DNA of 57,390 nt from RUG714 sp964623515. GTDB lineage: Bacteria; Bacillota; Clostridia; Oscillospirales; Acutalibacteraceae. Under the pieces are notes generated by a model that was given only the letters and a program-made list of their open reading frames with translations, was not told where the DNA came from and did no database searches. Made by a program: the position numbers and the translations under genes. The DNA lies in NCBI GenBank assembly GCA_964623515.1, contig CAZURV010000011.1, forward strand, positions 1 through 57,390. Direction: 5' to 3'. Shown here piece after piece: positions 40,928-50,945 of this stretch. Position 1 is the first letter of the stretch. Every line of letters begins with the position of its first letter.

Positions 40928-42916
40928 TTACATTACGTCTGCATCGTCAAGATACAGATGCCCGTTTTCCGTAATAAAATCTTTTCTGCCCTGCAGATTA
41001 TCTCCCAAAAGCAAATCAAATACTTCGGCTGTTTTTTCAGCTTCCTCAGGATTAACTTTAATCAAACGCCTTGTCTTTGGGTTCATTGTGGTCATGTTCA
41101 TCATGTCGGGATCATTTTCGCCAAGACCTTTTGAACGCTGAATCGTAATTCTTTTATTTTCCCCTATCTCCTCCAGAACCTTTGCTTTTTCCGCTTCACT
41201 GTATGCAAAATACGTTTGATCCCCGCTGGTTATTTCGAAAAGCGGAGATTCCGCAATAAACACTTTACCGGCTTTAATAAGCGTAGGCATAAGTCTGTAT
41301 ATCATAGTAATAATAAGCGTTCTTATCTGAAAGCCGTCCACATCGGCATCGGTGCAGATAACAATTTTATTCCAGCGCAATGCTTTCATATCAAAAGCCA
41401 CAACATCCTTTTTTGCGCCTTTTGCCGCAACTTCAACACCGCAACCGAGCACACGAATTAAGTCCGTGATAATCTCGCTTTTAAATATTTTTGCATAATC
41501 ACTTTTTAAGCAGTTCAGTATCTTTCCCCTTACGGGCATAACCGCCTGAAATTCGGGAAAGCGCGCAAGCACAACTGAACCTTTCGCTGAATCACCCTCC
41601 ACAATGTACAGCTCTCTTTCCTCAACGACTCTGCTACGGCAATCCACAAATTTTTGCACGCGGTTCGTCATATCATTGGAAGTTTTCAGCTTTGTTTTTA
41701 TTGCCACTCTTGACGACTCGGCACGCACTCTGGCACGCATATTTATGAGAACCTGATTACAGATTTTTTCAGCTTCCTCTTTATTTTCAATAAAATATAC
41801 TTCAAGTTGACGCTTAAAAAAATCCGTCATTGCTTCCTGTATATATTTATTTGTGACCGCTTTTTTTGTCTGATGCTCATAGGAAGCTTTTGTGGAAAAT
41901 GATGATATAACAAGAACCATACAGTCATCAACATCCTGCATATTTATTTTTCCGTCGCTTTTAATATATTTCCCATTTGTTTTCAAATAATTGTCTATTT
42001 GGTAAACAAAAGCATTTTTAACGGCCTTATCCGGAGCACCTCCATATTCAAGGTAACTTGAATTATGATAAAATTCTTTGAACTGAATTTTATTTGAAAA
42101 CGCAAGCGCGGCAGTTATTTTTACCTTGTAATCCTCAAGATCCTCAGCATCTCGCCCTCTGCTTTCGTTTTCCCAATATTGCGTTGTTGTGAAAGCTGTT
42201 CCCGCCGCTTTTTCATTGAGATAATCAACAATTCCGTTTTCATAACAGTATTCTGTCGTATGAAATTTTGAAGCCGATAACTGATTCTTAAATATAAAGT
42301 GAACGCCTTTATTTACAACGCTTTGACGGCGCAACATATCTGTATAATATTCAATCGGAATAGCCGTGTCGGTAAATACTTTGCCGTCCGGTTTCCAGCG
42401 TATTTTTGTGCCGGTATCTTTTTTGCCGTAGGGTTCTTTTTTCATACCCCCGACATTTTCGCCATTTTCAAAATGGAGCGTATATATAAACCCATCTTTA
42501 TGAATTTCGGCATCCATATATTCCGACGCATACTGCGTGGCACACAGACCGAGTCCGTTCAAACCAAGTGAATAGCTGTAATTCCCGGCTTCCGAGTTTG
42601 TGTTATATTTGCTGCCCGCATACAGTTCACAGAAAACAAGCTGCCAGTTGTAAACATTTTCACGTTTATTAAAATCGACAGGTATACCACGCCCGAAGTC
42701 TTGAACTTCCAGTGAACCGTCAAGATAACGTGTGAAAATTATTTTATTACCGTAGCCTTCGCGCGCCTCATCTATTGAGTTTGAAATAATTTCAAAAACG
42801 GAATGCTCGCAACCTTCTATGCCGTCCGAACCGAAAATAACCGCCGGTCTGGTGCGAACTCGATCTGCACCTTTAAGAGAAGTTATACTTTCATTTCCGT
42901 AATTCTTTTTTGTCAT
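40928..42916 (-). CDS. parE: DNA topoisomerase IV subunit B (GyrB/ParE family)
   Basis: The 662-residue ATPase subunit has the GHKL fold: 'EIISNSIDEAREG' (N-box), 'EVQDFGRGIPV' (G1 box), and 'GLNGLGLCATQYASE' (G2/ATP lid). The Toprim part reads 'LYIVEGDSAKGSVVLARFPEF' and 'ICTDADVDGFQIRTL', which bind the metal. The C-terminal 'RSKGLGENDPDMM' is standard, with the unusual E-N-D where gyrase often has E-M. GGAGAATT precedes the ATG. With parC it makes topoisomerase IV. Confidence 0.9.
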   Translation of the reverse strand: MTKKNYGNESITSLKGADRVRTRPAVIFGSDGIEGCEHSVFEIISNSIDEAREGYGNKIIFTRYLDGSLEVQDFGRGIPVDFNKRENVYNWQLVFCELYAGSKYNTNSEAGNYSYSLGLNGLGLCATQYASEYMDAEIHKDGFIYTLHFENGENVGGMKKEPYGKKDTGTKIRWKPDGKVFTDTAIPIEYYTDMLRRQSVVNKGVHFIFKNQLSASKFHTTEYCYENGIVDYLNEKAAGTAFTTTQYWENESRGRDAEDLEDYKVKITAALAFSNKIQFKEFYHNSSYLEYGGAPDKAVKNAFVYQIDNYLKTNGKYIKSDGKINMQDVDDCMVLVISSFSTKASYEHQTKKAVTNKYIQEAMTDFFKRQLEVYFIENKEEAEKICNQVLINMRARVRAESSRVAIKTKLKTSNDMTNRVQKFVDCRSRVVEERELYIVEGDSAKGSVVLARFPEFQAVMPVRGKILNCLKSDYAKIFKSEIITDLIRVLGCGVEVAAKGAKKDVVAFDMKALRWNKIVICTDADVDGFQIRTLIITMIYRLMPTLIKAGKVFIAESPLFEITSGDQTYFAYSEAEKAKVLEEIGENKRITIQRSKGLGENDPDMMNMTTMNPKTRRLIKVNPEEAEKTAEVFDLLLGDNLQGRKDFITENGHLYLDDADVM

Positions 42917-43038
42917 AAAAATAATTCTCCGTCATTTTAAACTATTTATTTATATATTTTACACAATATCTTGCGCTTATGTCAAGTTTTTCCTCTAAAT
43001 ATTGAAAAAGACTAAACTGTTTTCTCTTTTGCAGCAAA

Positions 43039-43070
43039 GAAAAGACCTGTTTTTGAAAAGCAGGTCTTTT
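43039..43070 (-). terminator. Terminator after ftsH
   Basis: The stem AAAAGACCTG/CAGGTCTTTT with a central T-rich loop is followed on the minus strand by TTTTC-type bases. It lies about 13 bases after the ftsH stop and before the parE promoter region, and it separates the two operons. Confidence 0.75.
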
Positions 43071-43082
43071 AAATCAACTGAT

Positions 43083-45056
43083 TTATTCTGTTTTTTCTGC
43101 ATTATCGGTATCAGCATTGCTTTCACTGCTGCTTTGCTTTAATTCGTCAGGATGCGGTTTTGTTTCCTCAAACAAAGGAGGAAGCGAGCCTTCAACCATA
43201 AGCGTACGGAACTCATCTTCATCCAGTTTTTCTCTTTCCATTAACGCTTTTGCAACCAAATGGAGCTTATCGATATTCTCTCTGATGATTTTTTCGGTCC
43301 GCTTATACTGTCCGGCAATAATACTGTTGATTTCATCATCAATTTCAGAAGCGGTTTTATCACTGTAATTTTGAATATTCCCGTATTGCTTGCCGAGAAA
43401 GACTTCATCGTTGCCCGAACCGAAAGTCATCGGACCAAGTTTATCGCTCATACCGTATTTTGTAACCATATTTCTCGCTTCTTCGGTCGCACGCTGAATA
43501 TCGTTGCTGGCACCTGTTGAAATGTCGCCGAGCACCACGGCTTCTGCAACCCTGCCGCCCAAAAGGACAACAATATCATCCAGCATCTCCTGCTTTGAAC
43601 GGTAGGTTTTGTCTTCGCTGGGCAGACTCATTGTATAGCCGCCCGCAACACCTCTGGGTATGATTGAAATCTGATGAACAGGATCCTGCCCTTCAAGGCA
43701 ATAGGTTGCAATCGCATGGCCGCCCTCATGATAAGCAGTCAGGCGTTTTTCTTTATCATTAATTTTTTTCGACCTTTTTTCAGGACCTACAACTACCTTG
43801 ATGGTTGCTTCCTCAATCTGCTCCATTGTGATAGCTTTTAAATCTTTTCTCGCCGCGAGAAGCGCAGACTCATTGAGAAGATTTTCAAGATCCGCTCCGG
43901 TAAAACCGGCAGTTGATTTTGCTATGCTTGAAAGGTCAACATCCGGAGCAAGAGGCTTATTTTTAGCGTGAACTTTGAGAATTTCTTCCCTGCCCTTAAT
44001 ATCCGGATATCCGACTGTAATCTGCCTGTCAAACCTGCCGGGACGGAGCAATGCCGGATCAAGTATATCAGGTCTGTTGGTAGCTGCAATAATTATAACG
44101 CCTTCATTTGCGCCAAAGCCATCCATTTCAACGAGAAGCTGATTCAGGGTTTGTTCGCGTTCATCATGGCCGCCACCCATACCGGCGCCTCTATGTCTAC
44201 CCACAGCGTCAATTTCATCAATAAATATGATAGCCGGGGCTTCTTTTTTTGCCTGTTCAAACAAGTCTCTTACACGTGAAGCGCCTACGCCTACATAAAG
44301 TTCAACAAAATTTGAACCTGAAATTGATAGGAAAGGAACATCCGCCTCACCCGCAACCGCTCTGGCAAGCAATGTTTTGCCTGTACCGGGAGGGCCCACA
44401 AGAAGCACGCCTTTCGGAACGCGCGCGCCGAGTTCTTGGAACTTTTTAGGATTCTTGAGAAAACGTACAATTTCGGAAAGTTCTTCTTTTTCCTCATCTG
44501 CTCCCGCTACGTCTGCAAATGTTGTTTTGCGTTTTTCATCATTACTGTTTTTAACACGCGCTTTACTGAAATGAAGCGCACTCCTATGATCGTCGCCAAC
44601 ATTTCCCATCTTTTTAATAAAAATAAAATATCCTACGCCCAAAAGTATAATTACAAGAAAAGTCGGAAGCATACTGATCCAAACCGAGCTGTTACTTCCC
44701 TGCTCATAATCTGCTTCGATTTCAGACTTTGGATTATCCTTATTATATTTCATTACACCTTCGTGAATATCGTCAATGAAAAGACTCACGTTGGGCACGG
44801 AATATGTGCGCGTTTTATTATCACCTTTTATCTGATACTCAAGCTTGCCGTTGCTCAAATTCAAATTATAGCTTGTGATTTTGCCATTGTTAAAAAGGTC
44901 AACAATCTGATAATACTGCATTTCATCTGTTTTGTTTGAGTTACTGCCGATAAAAACAATGGAAGCAACAAAAACGGCAATTATTACCGCATAGATTACG
45001 ATAACTTTCCATTTTCCCTTTTTATCATTGTTATTTTTGTTATAATTTTCGTTCAT
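43083..45056 (-). CDS. ftsH: ATP-dependent zinc metalloprotease FtsH
   Basis: FtsH is a membrane-anchored AAA+ protease that degrades misfolded membrane proteins and regulators. The 657-residue protein has two membrane segments (about 17-38 and 128-150), then Walker A 'GPPGTGKTLLARAVAGEA', 'IIFIDEIDAVGRHRG', the second-region-of-homology 'NRPDILDPALLRPGRFDRQ' and the zinc site HEGGH in 'LTAYHEGGHAIATY'. The C-terminal tail is acidic and low-complexity. It closes the tilS-hpt-ftsH trio, which is conserved in Firmicutes. Confidence 0.97.
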   Translation of the reverse strand: MNENYNKNNNDKKGKWKVIVIYAVIIAVFVASIVFIGSNSNKTDEMQYYQIVDLFNNGKITSYNLNLSNGKLEYQIKGDNKTRTYSVPNVSLFIDDIHEGVMKYNKDNPKSEIEADYEQGSNSSVWISMLPTFLVIILLGVGYFIFIKKMGNVGDDHRSALHFSKARVKNSNDEKRKTTFADVAGADEEKEELSEIVRFLKNPKKFQELGARVPKGVLLVGPPGTGKTLLARAVAGEADVPFLSISGSNFVELYVGVGASRVRDLFEQAKKEAPAIIFIDEIDAVGRHRGAGMGGGHDEREQTLNQLLVEMDGFGANEGVIIIAATNRPDILDPALLRPGRFDRQITVGYPDIKGREEILKVHAKNKPLAPDVDLSSIAKSTAGFTGADLENLLNESALLAARKDLKAITMEQIEEATIKVVVGPEKRSKKINDKEKRLTAYHEGGHAIATYCLEGQDPVHQISIIPRGVAGGYTMSLPSEDKTYRSKQEMLDDIVVLLGGRVAEAVVLGDISTGASNDIQRATEEARNMVTKYGMSDKLGPMTFGSGNDEVFLGKQYGNIQNYSDKTASEIDDEINSIIAGQYKRTEKIIRENIDKLHLVAKALMEREKLDEDEFRTLMVEGSLPPLFEETKPHPDELKQSSSESNADTDNAEKTE

Positions 45057-45070
45057 GTTTTCTCCTTAAT

Positions 45071-45604
45071 TTATTCATAAACCTCCGGCTTCAAAACGCC
45101 GATATAAGGTAAATTCCTGTATTTTTCATTGTAATCAAGACCGTAGCCCACCACAAATTCGTCAGGAATGCTTTTTCCTATGTATTTTGCATATACTTCC
45201 GCCTGACGCCTTTCCGGTTTATCCAAAAGTGTGCAGATTGTTATTGAATTCGGATTACGTGTTTTAAGAAGTTCAATCGTATATTTAAGACTTCTTCCGC
45301 TGTCCAGAATATCTTCCACAATCAGAACATCCAGACCACATATGTCTACTCCTAAATCTTTGATAAGCTTTATCGAACCGGAAGTTGTTCCGCTTCCGTA
45401 ACTCGATATAGCCATAAAATCAATCTCACAAGGTATTGTTATCTTTCTGAATATATCGGCACAAAAGACAAATGCGCCTTTCAGAACGCTTATAATGATG
45501 AGGTTTCTACCTTTATAATCCTCTGAAATTTGCTTGCCGAGTTTTGCACATATAGCTTCAAGTTCTGCTTCTGAGCAAAGAACATATTGAATATCTTTCT
45601 CCAT
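45071..45604 (-). CDS. hpt: Hypoxanthine phosphoribosyltransferase
   Basis: Hpt salvages hypoxanthine and guanine to IMP and GMP with PRPP. The 177-residue enzyme has the PRPP-binding motif 'VLIVEDILDSGRSLKYTIELL', the N-terminal 'LIIISVLKGAFVFCADIFRKI', and the C-terminal 'FVVGYGLDYNEKYRNLPYIGVL', all typical. It is joined to tilS upstream (abutting) and ftsH downstream (14 bases), the classic order. Confidence 0.97.
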   Translation of the reverse strand: MEKDIQYVLCSEAELEAICAKLGKQISEDYKGRNLIIISVLKGAFVFCADIFRKITIPCEIDFMAISSYGSGTTSGSIKLIKDLGVDICGLDVLIVEDILDSGRSLKYTIELLKTRNPNSITICTLLDKPERRQAEVYAKYIGKSIPDEFVVGYGLDYNEKYRNLPYIGVLKPEVYE

Positions 45605-46936
45605 TTAAATTCCTCTATATTTTATACAAAGAATATTTTTTGTATTCCTGTCCGCCGCAACGGATGCATCGGCGTTTGAACCGAGAAAACCTATCACTTT
45701 TCCGTTCAGCGTAAATATCGGTATACGGCATCTTTTTTCCGGAGGAACAGCAAGCTCATTAAAACAATTCTTAATTTTTTTTGTGCATCTGCGTCTGCTG
45801 TCATAAAATGAGTCCCCCGGTTCACGGCTTCTCATAACAATTTCGCCACTTATCTTATCATAATCTGCAAAAAAGGAAAACTCATCTTTTAATAAATTTT
45901 CAATTTGTTCACATTTTTTCACAGAAACTTCAATTACGCCATCGAAAAATTTTTGAACTCCTAATTGCAAAGGTATGCAAAAAACAGTTTCCTCTTTCAA
46001 ATCAGGGAAATCCATAATCCCCTTTCGGATACGCACATATACGCCGCCGTTAATCTGAAATATCCCGCCGCGGGAAAGTGAACGAACAATTGACTCTATG
46101 TGCATGTATTCCGCGCTGATTCCCTTTTCGCGCTTAATGATTCCCGAAACGGCACGATATTGCAAAGATAGATCAGCATTTAAAATGACATCGGTTTTAT
46201 ATCCCTGATTACATAAAGAGCTTTGCAACAAAGCATCCGCACATTGCGAAAGATAATTATCATCGCGGCGGAAACTCTCTGAAGCACGCTTTAAATTGCT
46301 TTCAAAACCGCTGTTGATGGACTTTAACTCGGGAATTACAACATTCCTGATTCTGTTACGGGAATATTTATAGCCGCTATTTGTACTGTCTGTAACAAAA
46401 GGAATGGCGTTTCCATAAAGATATTCAAGAATCTCAGCGGACGTACATTCAATCAGCGGACGTACTATATTGTCCCTCACCGGGGGAATCCCACACATAC
46501 CGTGAAGAGACGATCCACGCGATAAATTAAAAAGCATCGTTTCAGCACTGTCGCTCAATGTATGCGCCGTAGCAATTTTATCAGCTCCCACTTTTGCAAA
46601 AGCCTCGTAACGCAGTTTTCTTCCGCATTCTTCGGTCGAAATACCAAGTGATTTTGCAGTTTGCAAAACATCGAAAGAAAATAAAGAAAGTTTTATTTGC
46701 CTTTCCGCGCAAAAATCTTTAACAAAATTTTCATCACGCTGTGCTTCCTCACCGCGTATTCTGTGATTAATATGAACAGCATAAAGCGATATTCCGAGTT
46801 CGGCAGATAATTCTTCAAGGACACTTATAAGTGCAGTGGAATCCTTGCCTCCCGAAAAACCAACAGTTACACAATCACCGGGTGAGAACATATTAAATTT
46901 TTTTATCGTATCTCTTACTTTAGCAATTAAATTCAT
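45605..46936 (-). CDS. tilS: tRNA(Ile)-lysidine synthase TilS
   Basis: TilS converts the C34 of tRNA-Ile(CAU) to lysidine with ATP and lysine, changing its codon reading. The PP-loop ATPase motif is S28GGKDS33. The 'YAVHINHRIRGEEAQRDENFV' and 'IATAHTLSDSAETML' motifs follow, with 'RPLIECTSAEILEYL' in the middle. The C-terminal region carries the substrate-binding 'RSREPGDSF' seen in TilS. The 443-residue length is normal. The stop abuts the hpt start. Confidence 0.96.
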   Translation of the reverse strand: MNLIAKVRDTIKKFNMFSPGDCVTVGFSGGKDSTALISVLEELSAELGISLYAVHINHRIRGEEAQRDENFVKDFCAERQIKLSLFSFDVLQTAKSLGISTEECGRKLRYEAFAKVGADKIATAHTLSDSAETMLFNLSRGSSLHGMCGIPPVRDNIVRPLIECTSAEILEYLYGNAIPFVTDSTNSGYKYSRNRIRNVVIPELKSINSGFESNLKRASESFRRDDNYLSQCADALLQSSLCNQGYKTDVILNADLSLQYRAVSGIIKREKGISAEYMHIESIVRSLSRGGIFQINGGVYVRIRKGIMDFPDLKEETVFCIPLQLGVQKFFDGVIEVSVKKCEQIENLLKDEFSFFADYDKISGEIVMRSREPGDSFYDSRRRCTKKIKNCFNELAVPPEKRCRIPIFTLNGKVIGFLGSNADASVAADRNTKNILCIKYRGI

Positions 46937-46946
46937 AATGCAAATT

Positions 46947-48317
46947 TCAGATGTCAGATCCTCTCACATATTGAAGCACTGTAAATTTTGAATGTTCTTT
47001 ATCAAAATGAAGTTTTATATTATTCAAATCGCCGTGCCTGTTTTTTGCGATAATCAAATCTGCTTCCGATGGATCGGTATCTTCGTTTTCGGCAATTTCC
47101 TCTCCGGGTTGCGTATAGTACACATCACGATGAAGAAACAAAACAACGTCAGCGTCCTGCTCAACTGAACCCGATTCGCGCAAATCTGTAAGAACAGGCT
47201 TCCTGGCTTTTCCACCATCCGCCGAAGCGCGGTTAAGTTGCGCGCAAGTTACAACGGGGATTTGAAGTTCCTTAGCCATAATCTTAAGAGACCTCGTAAT
47301 CTCCGAAACCTCCTGAACGCGATTTTCTTTTCTTTCTCCGCTTTTAAGCAAACCGAGATAATCTATAAAAACGATATCGACATTCGGTATACGACGCACT
47401 CTGCTTTTTAATTCCGGAACAGTGAGTGCGCTTGTGTCATCGATATACAGATTTGTTTCACAAAATCTCGCAACAGAGCGTCCTACGTCAATCCATTCCT
47501 GCTTATCAAGCTCACCGCTTTTAAATTTCATATTTTCAACACCTGAGTCAATAGCAAGCAGACGTTCTGCGATTTCCTCCTTACTCATCTCAAGAGAAAA
47601 GAAAACAGCTGTTTTTCCCGTAAGACTGACATTCCTCGCAAAATTTAAAGCCAAACTTGTTTTTCCCATAGCAGGTCTTGCACCGATAACAATAAGATTT
47701 CCTTTATTGAATCCCGCAAGCGTTTTATCTAAAACGGCATACCCCGTGTTGATGCCTTTTAAGTCTTTTCCCTCTTCGGTAGATAGTTTATTGAGCTTGG
47801 GCATCACGTCATTTGTGAGAATTGTCCCTACAAGCTTCGGTTCATTGGCAATACTTCTTCCGGAGCGTATATCATACATGCGTTTTTCCGCAAGATCAAT
47901 AACCGCGCCGGCGTCATCCCCGGCATTATTTACTTCGCCGAGAATTTCATTGCACGTGTTGACAACGGTTCGAAGATAATATTTATCCCGCACAACCTGC
48001 GCATACTGCACAGCATTCTGAACGCTCGGAACGCTCTGCGCAAGCTGCAGAAGATACTGTTTGCCCTCTACATCGCTCCAAACCCCATCTGCAATAAGGC
48101 GTTCGTTTATCAGCACGGGATCAATCTTTTTGCCCATGGCAAAAAAGGCGTTCATTGCAGCATATATCTGCCTGTTTACGTCCATATAAAATTCATCTGC
48201 CCTGACTTTGTCGCTTACGTCAACAAAGCACTTCGGATCTTTCAGTATACAGCCAAGTACAGCCTGTTCGGCTTCAATACTGCTGGGCATATTGTCAATA
48301 TTAAATAATTCTGCCAT
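46947..48317 (-). CDS. dnaB: Replicative DNA helicase DnaB
   Basis: DnaB is the ring-shaped helicase that unwinds DNA ahead of the replisome. The 456 residues contain the N-terminal primase-interacting domain (about 10-115, 'PSSIEAEQAVLGCIL') and the RecA-like core with Walker A 'GARPAMGKTSLALNFA', Walker B 'IVFIDYLGLL' and 'LRESGSVEQDADVVLFLHRD'. It lies between rplI and tilS, the order common in Firmicutes (rplI-dnaB). Confidence 0.97.
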   Translation of the reverse strand: MAELFNIDNMPSSIEAEQAVLGCILKDPKCFVDVSDKVRADEFYMDVNRQIYAAMNAFFAMGKKIDPVLINERLIADGVWSDVEGKQYLLQLAQSVPSVQNAVQYAQVVRDKYYLRTVVNTCNEILGEVNNAGDDAGAVIDLAEKRMYDIRSGRSIANEPKLVGTILTNDVMPKLNKLSTEEGKDLKGINTGYAVLDKTLAGFNKGNLIVIGARPAMGKTSLALNFARNVSLTGKTAVFFSLEMSKEEIAERLLAIDSGVENMKFKSGELDKQEWIDVGRSVARFCETNLYIDDTSALTVPELKSRVRRIPNVDIVFIDYLGLLKSGERKENRVQEVSEITRSLKIMAKELQIPVVTCAQLNRASADGGKARKPVLTDLRESGSVEQDADVVLFLHRDVYYTQPGEEIAENEDTDPSEADLIIAKNRHGDLNNIKLHFDKEHSKFTVLQYVRGSDI

Positions 48318-48331
48318 TTCTTACTCCGAAA

Positions 48332-48778
48332 TCACACTTCAGATACCATAACGTATAATTTTGCTGAAACACCTTGCGGAAGTTTCACTTCAACATTGTA
48401 TGTTCCGAAAGCTTTGATATCGCTTTCAATACTTACTTTTTTCTTTTCAATATTGCATCCGAATGTATTGTTTAATGCCGCCGTTATCTCTTTTGTGGTA
48501 ACGGAACCGAATAATCTGCCCGCTGTTCCGGCTTTTGCAGTCAGCTTTATAGTTTTCCCACTTAATTCGGCAGCAAGCTCCTGCGCCGCTTTCAGTTCCT
48601 GCGCTTTATGATAATTATCAGCGTTCTCACGGTTTTTAAGTTCATTCATTTCTTTAGCCGTTGCTTCTACTGCAAAGCCTTTGGCAATAAGATAGTTCCT
48701 GGCATAACCATCCGCTGTTTTCACGAGTTCGCCTTTTTTTCCGAGAGATTTGACATCCTTTGTTAAAATTACTTTCAT
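48332..48778 (-). CDS. rplI: 50S ribosomal protein L9
   Basis: L9 is a two-domain protein that binds 23S rRNA at the base of the L1 stalk. The 148-residue sequence shows the N-terminal 'VILTKDVKSLGKKGELVKTADGYARNYLI' region and the C-terminal domain with 'AKAGTAGRLFGSVTTKEIT'. It abuts rnj upstream and precedes dnaB by 14 bases. Confidence 0.96.
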   Translation of the reverse strand: MKVILTKDVKSLGKKGELVKTADGYARNYLIAKGFAVEATAKEMNELKNRENADNYHKAQELKAAQELAAELSGKTIKLTAKAGTAGRLFGSVTTKEITAALNNTFGCNIEKKKVSIESDIKAFGTYNVEVKLPQGVSAKLYVMVSEV

Positions 48779-50617
48779 TTACTGCACCTCCATTATAACA
48801 GGCAAAATCATTGGACTACGCTTTGTCTGCCTGTACATAAGCTGTGAAATATCGTCTCTTATCTGTGAACGAAGAATGTTCAAGTCATTATTATTTGATT
48901 TGAGGAACTTTTCTATATCGCGTCTGGAACGGTCCATAGCCATATCAATCAGTTCCTCATTCTCTTTCACGTAAACGAAACCTCGAGATATAATCTCGGG
49001 ACCAGCAACAATCTGCCTGGAATATATGTCAACCGTTGCCGTAACAGCAACCATACCGGCGGAAGCGAGACGACTTCTGTCTTTCAGCACTATGCTTCCT
49101 ACATCTCCTACGCCTGAGCCGTCAACAAGCGTAATACCTGTATTCACTTTATCCGTTTTTGTCAGTGCGCCGTTTTCAAACGTTATCTGATCCCCGTTAT
49201 CGACAATGATTATGTTTTTTGAAGCCACACCCATTTCTTCAGCGAGTCCCGCATGCTTGCGCAAATGCTTCTGCTCACCGTGAACGGGAATAAAATATTT
49301 GGGACGGATAAGATTTATCATCATCTTTAATTCTTCCTGACAGGCGTGTCCCGAAACGTGCGTACGATAAAAATTTTCATAAATAACATCCGCTCCATGC
49401 ATCATCAGACCGTTGACGACATTACCGACTCCTTTTTCATTGCCCGGTATTGGCGTTGCGGAGATAATGACATAATCCATAGGACCGATTTCAACTTTTC
49501 GATGTTCGCTTAAAGCCATCTTTGAAAGCGCCGCCATCGGTTCCCCCTGTGAACCGGTGGTGATTAAAACGAGTTTATCATTTGAATAATTATTGATTTC
49601 ATTCTGCTCGATAAGAAGCCTTTTGGGTACTTTCAGATATCCTAGTTCTTCACCTATCCGAACGATATTTTCCATGCTTCTGCCCATAACGGCGACTTTT
49701 CTACCGAGGGATCTGGCAGCATCCATAATCTGCTGAATACGGTGAACGTTGGAAGCAAACGTTGCAACAATTATACGTTTGTTACGCGCCTTTCTGAACA
49801 ACGTTTCAAATGTTTCGCCGACTTTGCTTTCCGAAAGCGTATAACCTTCTTTTTCGGCATTTGTACTGTCCTGCAAAAGCGCAAGCACATTTTCTTTGCC
49901 CAGCTCCGCAAATCTCGGGAGATTGATAACCTCGCCGTCAATCGGCGTTGTATCGATTTTGAAATCACCCGTCTGCACAATCGTTCCAGCGTCCGTTTTA
50001 ATTGCAACAGCAACTGCATCGGGTATTGAATGATTTACGTGAATAAATTCAACAACAAATTTTCCGATATTTATTTCATCTCCGGCATGAATAACATTCA
50101 GTTTTGCCGTTTTATCGATGCCATGCTCCTTAAGTTTATAATCAATCAGACCGATTGTAAGCTTCGTGCCGTAAACAGGTACGTTTATTTCCTTCAAAAG
50201 ATAAGCAAGCCCACCGATATGGTCTTCATGCCCGTGCGTAATTACAATTCCCTTAATCTTATCGGCATTTTCTATTAGATATGTGAAATCGGGAAGAACA
50301 GCGTCAACGCCAAGCATTGTGCTGTCCGGGAATTTCAGTCCGCAGTCTACCACAAGCATTTGCTCTTTGTATTCATAAACCGTTATATTTTTTCCAACCT
50401 CATTCAAACCTCCGAGAAATGAAATTTTTATGGGAGGCGTTTTCCCCGATTTAACAGATTTTCTTTTCCCGGCGGAATTATTTGAATTTCTTTTTGCAAC
50501 CGATTTATTTTTCGAATTTGTATTTTGTTTGGATTTTACAGAAGTTTTCTTCGGTACATATTTTTTACTGCGGCGATGATCATTCTTTACAGCATCGCCG
50601 CTTTTTGTATTTGCCAT
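48779..50617 (-). CDS. rnj: Ribonuclease J
   Basis: RNase J is a metallo-beta-lactamase-fold 5'-3' exo- and endoribonuclease that matures and degrades mRNA in Firmicutes. The 612-residue protein has a Lys/Asn/Ser-rich disordered N-terminal extension of about 65 residues before 'IKISFLGGLNEVGKNITVYEY'. The metal-binding 'VITHGHEDHIGGLAYLL' and the beta-CASP parts 'NVHRIQQIMDAARSLGRKVAV' and 'VSGHACQEELKMMINLI' follow. It heads the rnj-rplI-dnaB run, with a divergent promoter toward rnhA upstream. Ribosome binding is by GAAAGG. Confidence 0.95.
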   Translation of the reverse strand: MANTKSGDAVKNDHRRSKKYVPKKTSVKSKQNTNSKNKSVAKRNSNNSAGKRKSVKSGKTPPIKISFLGGLNEVGKNITVYEYKEQMLVVDCGLKFPDSTMLGVDAVLPDFTYLIENADKIKGIVITHGHEDHIGGLAYLLKEINVPVYGTKLTIGLIDYKLKEHGIDKTAKLNVIHAGDEINIGKFVVEFIHVNHSIPDAVAVAIKTDAGTIVQTGDFKIDTTPIDGEVINLPRFAELGKENVLALLQDSTNAEKEGYTLSESKVGETFETLFRKARNKRIIVATFASNVHRIQQIMDAARSLGRKVAVMGRSMENIVRIGEELGYLKVPKRLLIEQNEINNYSNDKLVLITTGSQGEPMAALSKMALSEHRKVEIGPMDYVIISATPIPGNEKGVGNVVNGLMMHGADVIYENFYRTHVSGHACQEELKMMINLIRPKYFIPVHGEQKHLRKHAGLAEEMGVASKNIIIVDNGDQITFENGALTKTDKVNTGITLVDGSGVGDVGSIVLKDRSRLASAGMVAVTATVDIYSRQIVAGPEIISRGFVYVKENEELIDMAMDRSRRDIEKFLKSNNNDLNILRSQIRDDISQLMYRQTKRSPMILPVIMEVQ

Positions 50618-50739
50618 ATTTTATCCTTTCAAATTGTATTGATTATCATTCAGTTTAAAGCGGAATATGAAAACTATCCACTGTGAAATCATCGGACTTA
50701 CAAATAAACCCGCATCTATGCATATAATAATTAGATAAT

Positions 50740-50769
50740 ATTTTACTATAAAAGACGAAGAATTGTCAA
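50740..50769 (-). promoter_or_regulatory. Putative sigma-A promoter for rnj
   Basis: On the minus strand a consensus -35 TTGACA and a -10-like TAAAAT are spaced by 18 bases. It lies about 120 bases before the rnj start and runs back to back with the rnhA promoter. Confidence 0.6.
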
Positions 50770-50788
50770 GTAAAGCAAAGGTTTAATG

Positions 50789-50817
50789 TTGATAATTTTA
50801 TTATGTGGTGCTATAAT
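50789..50817 (+). promoter_or_regulatory. Putative sigma-A promoter for rnhA
   Basis: On the plus strand TTGATA and TATAAT are spaced by exactly 17 bases, with a near-perfect match to consensus. The -10 ends about 128 bases before the rnhA start, leaving a leader with a small inverted repeat (GCGAT...ATCGC around 50907-50935). The divergent rnj promoter lies just to the left. Confidence 0.75.
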
Positions 50818-50945
50818 CCAATTTAGAACATTTCAAAAGAATACGATAAAATAATCAAAAAAGGACGCGTTACGGATTGAAACGCATTCATTGTTGCTTT
50901 TAGAGCGATGGTTTAAACCATATTCCGTATCGCATGGAAATTAAA

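Noticed and set aside
47422..47979. A 185-residue plus-strand open frame within dnaB
   Set aside because: It is antisense to the conserved helicase core, with no start signals.
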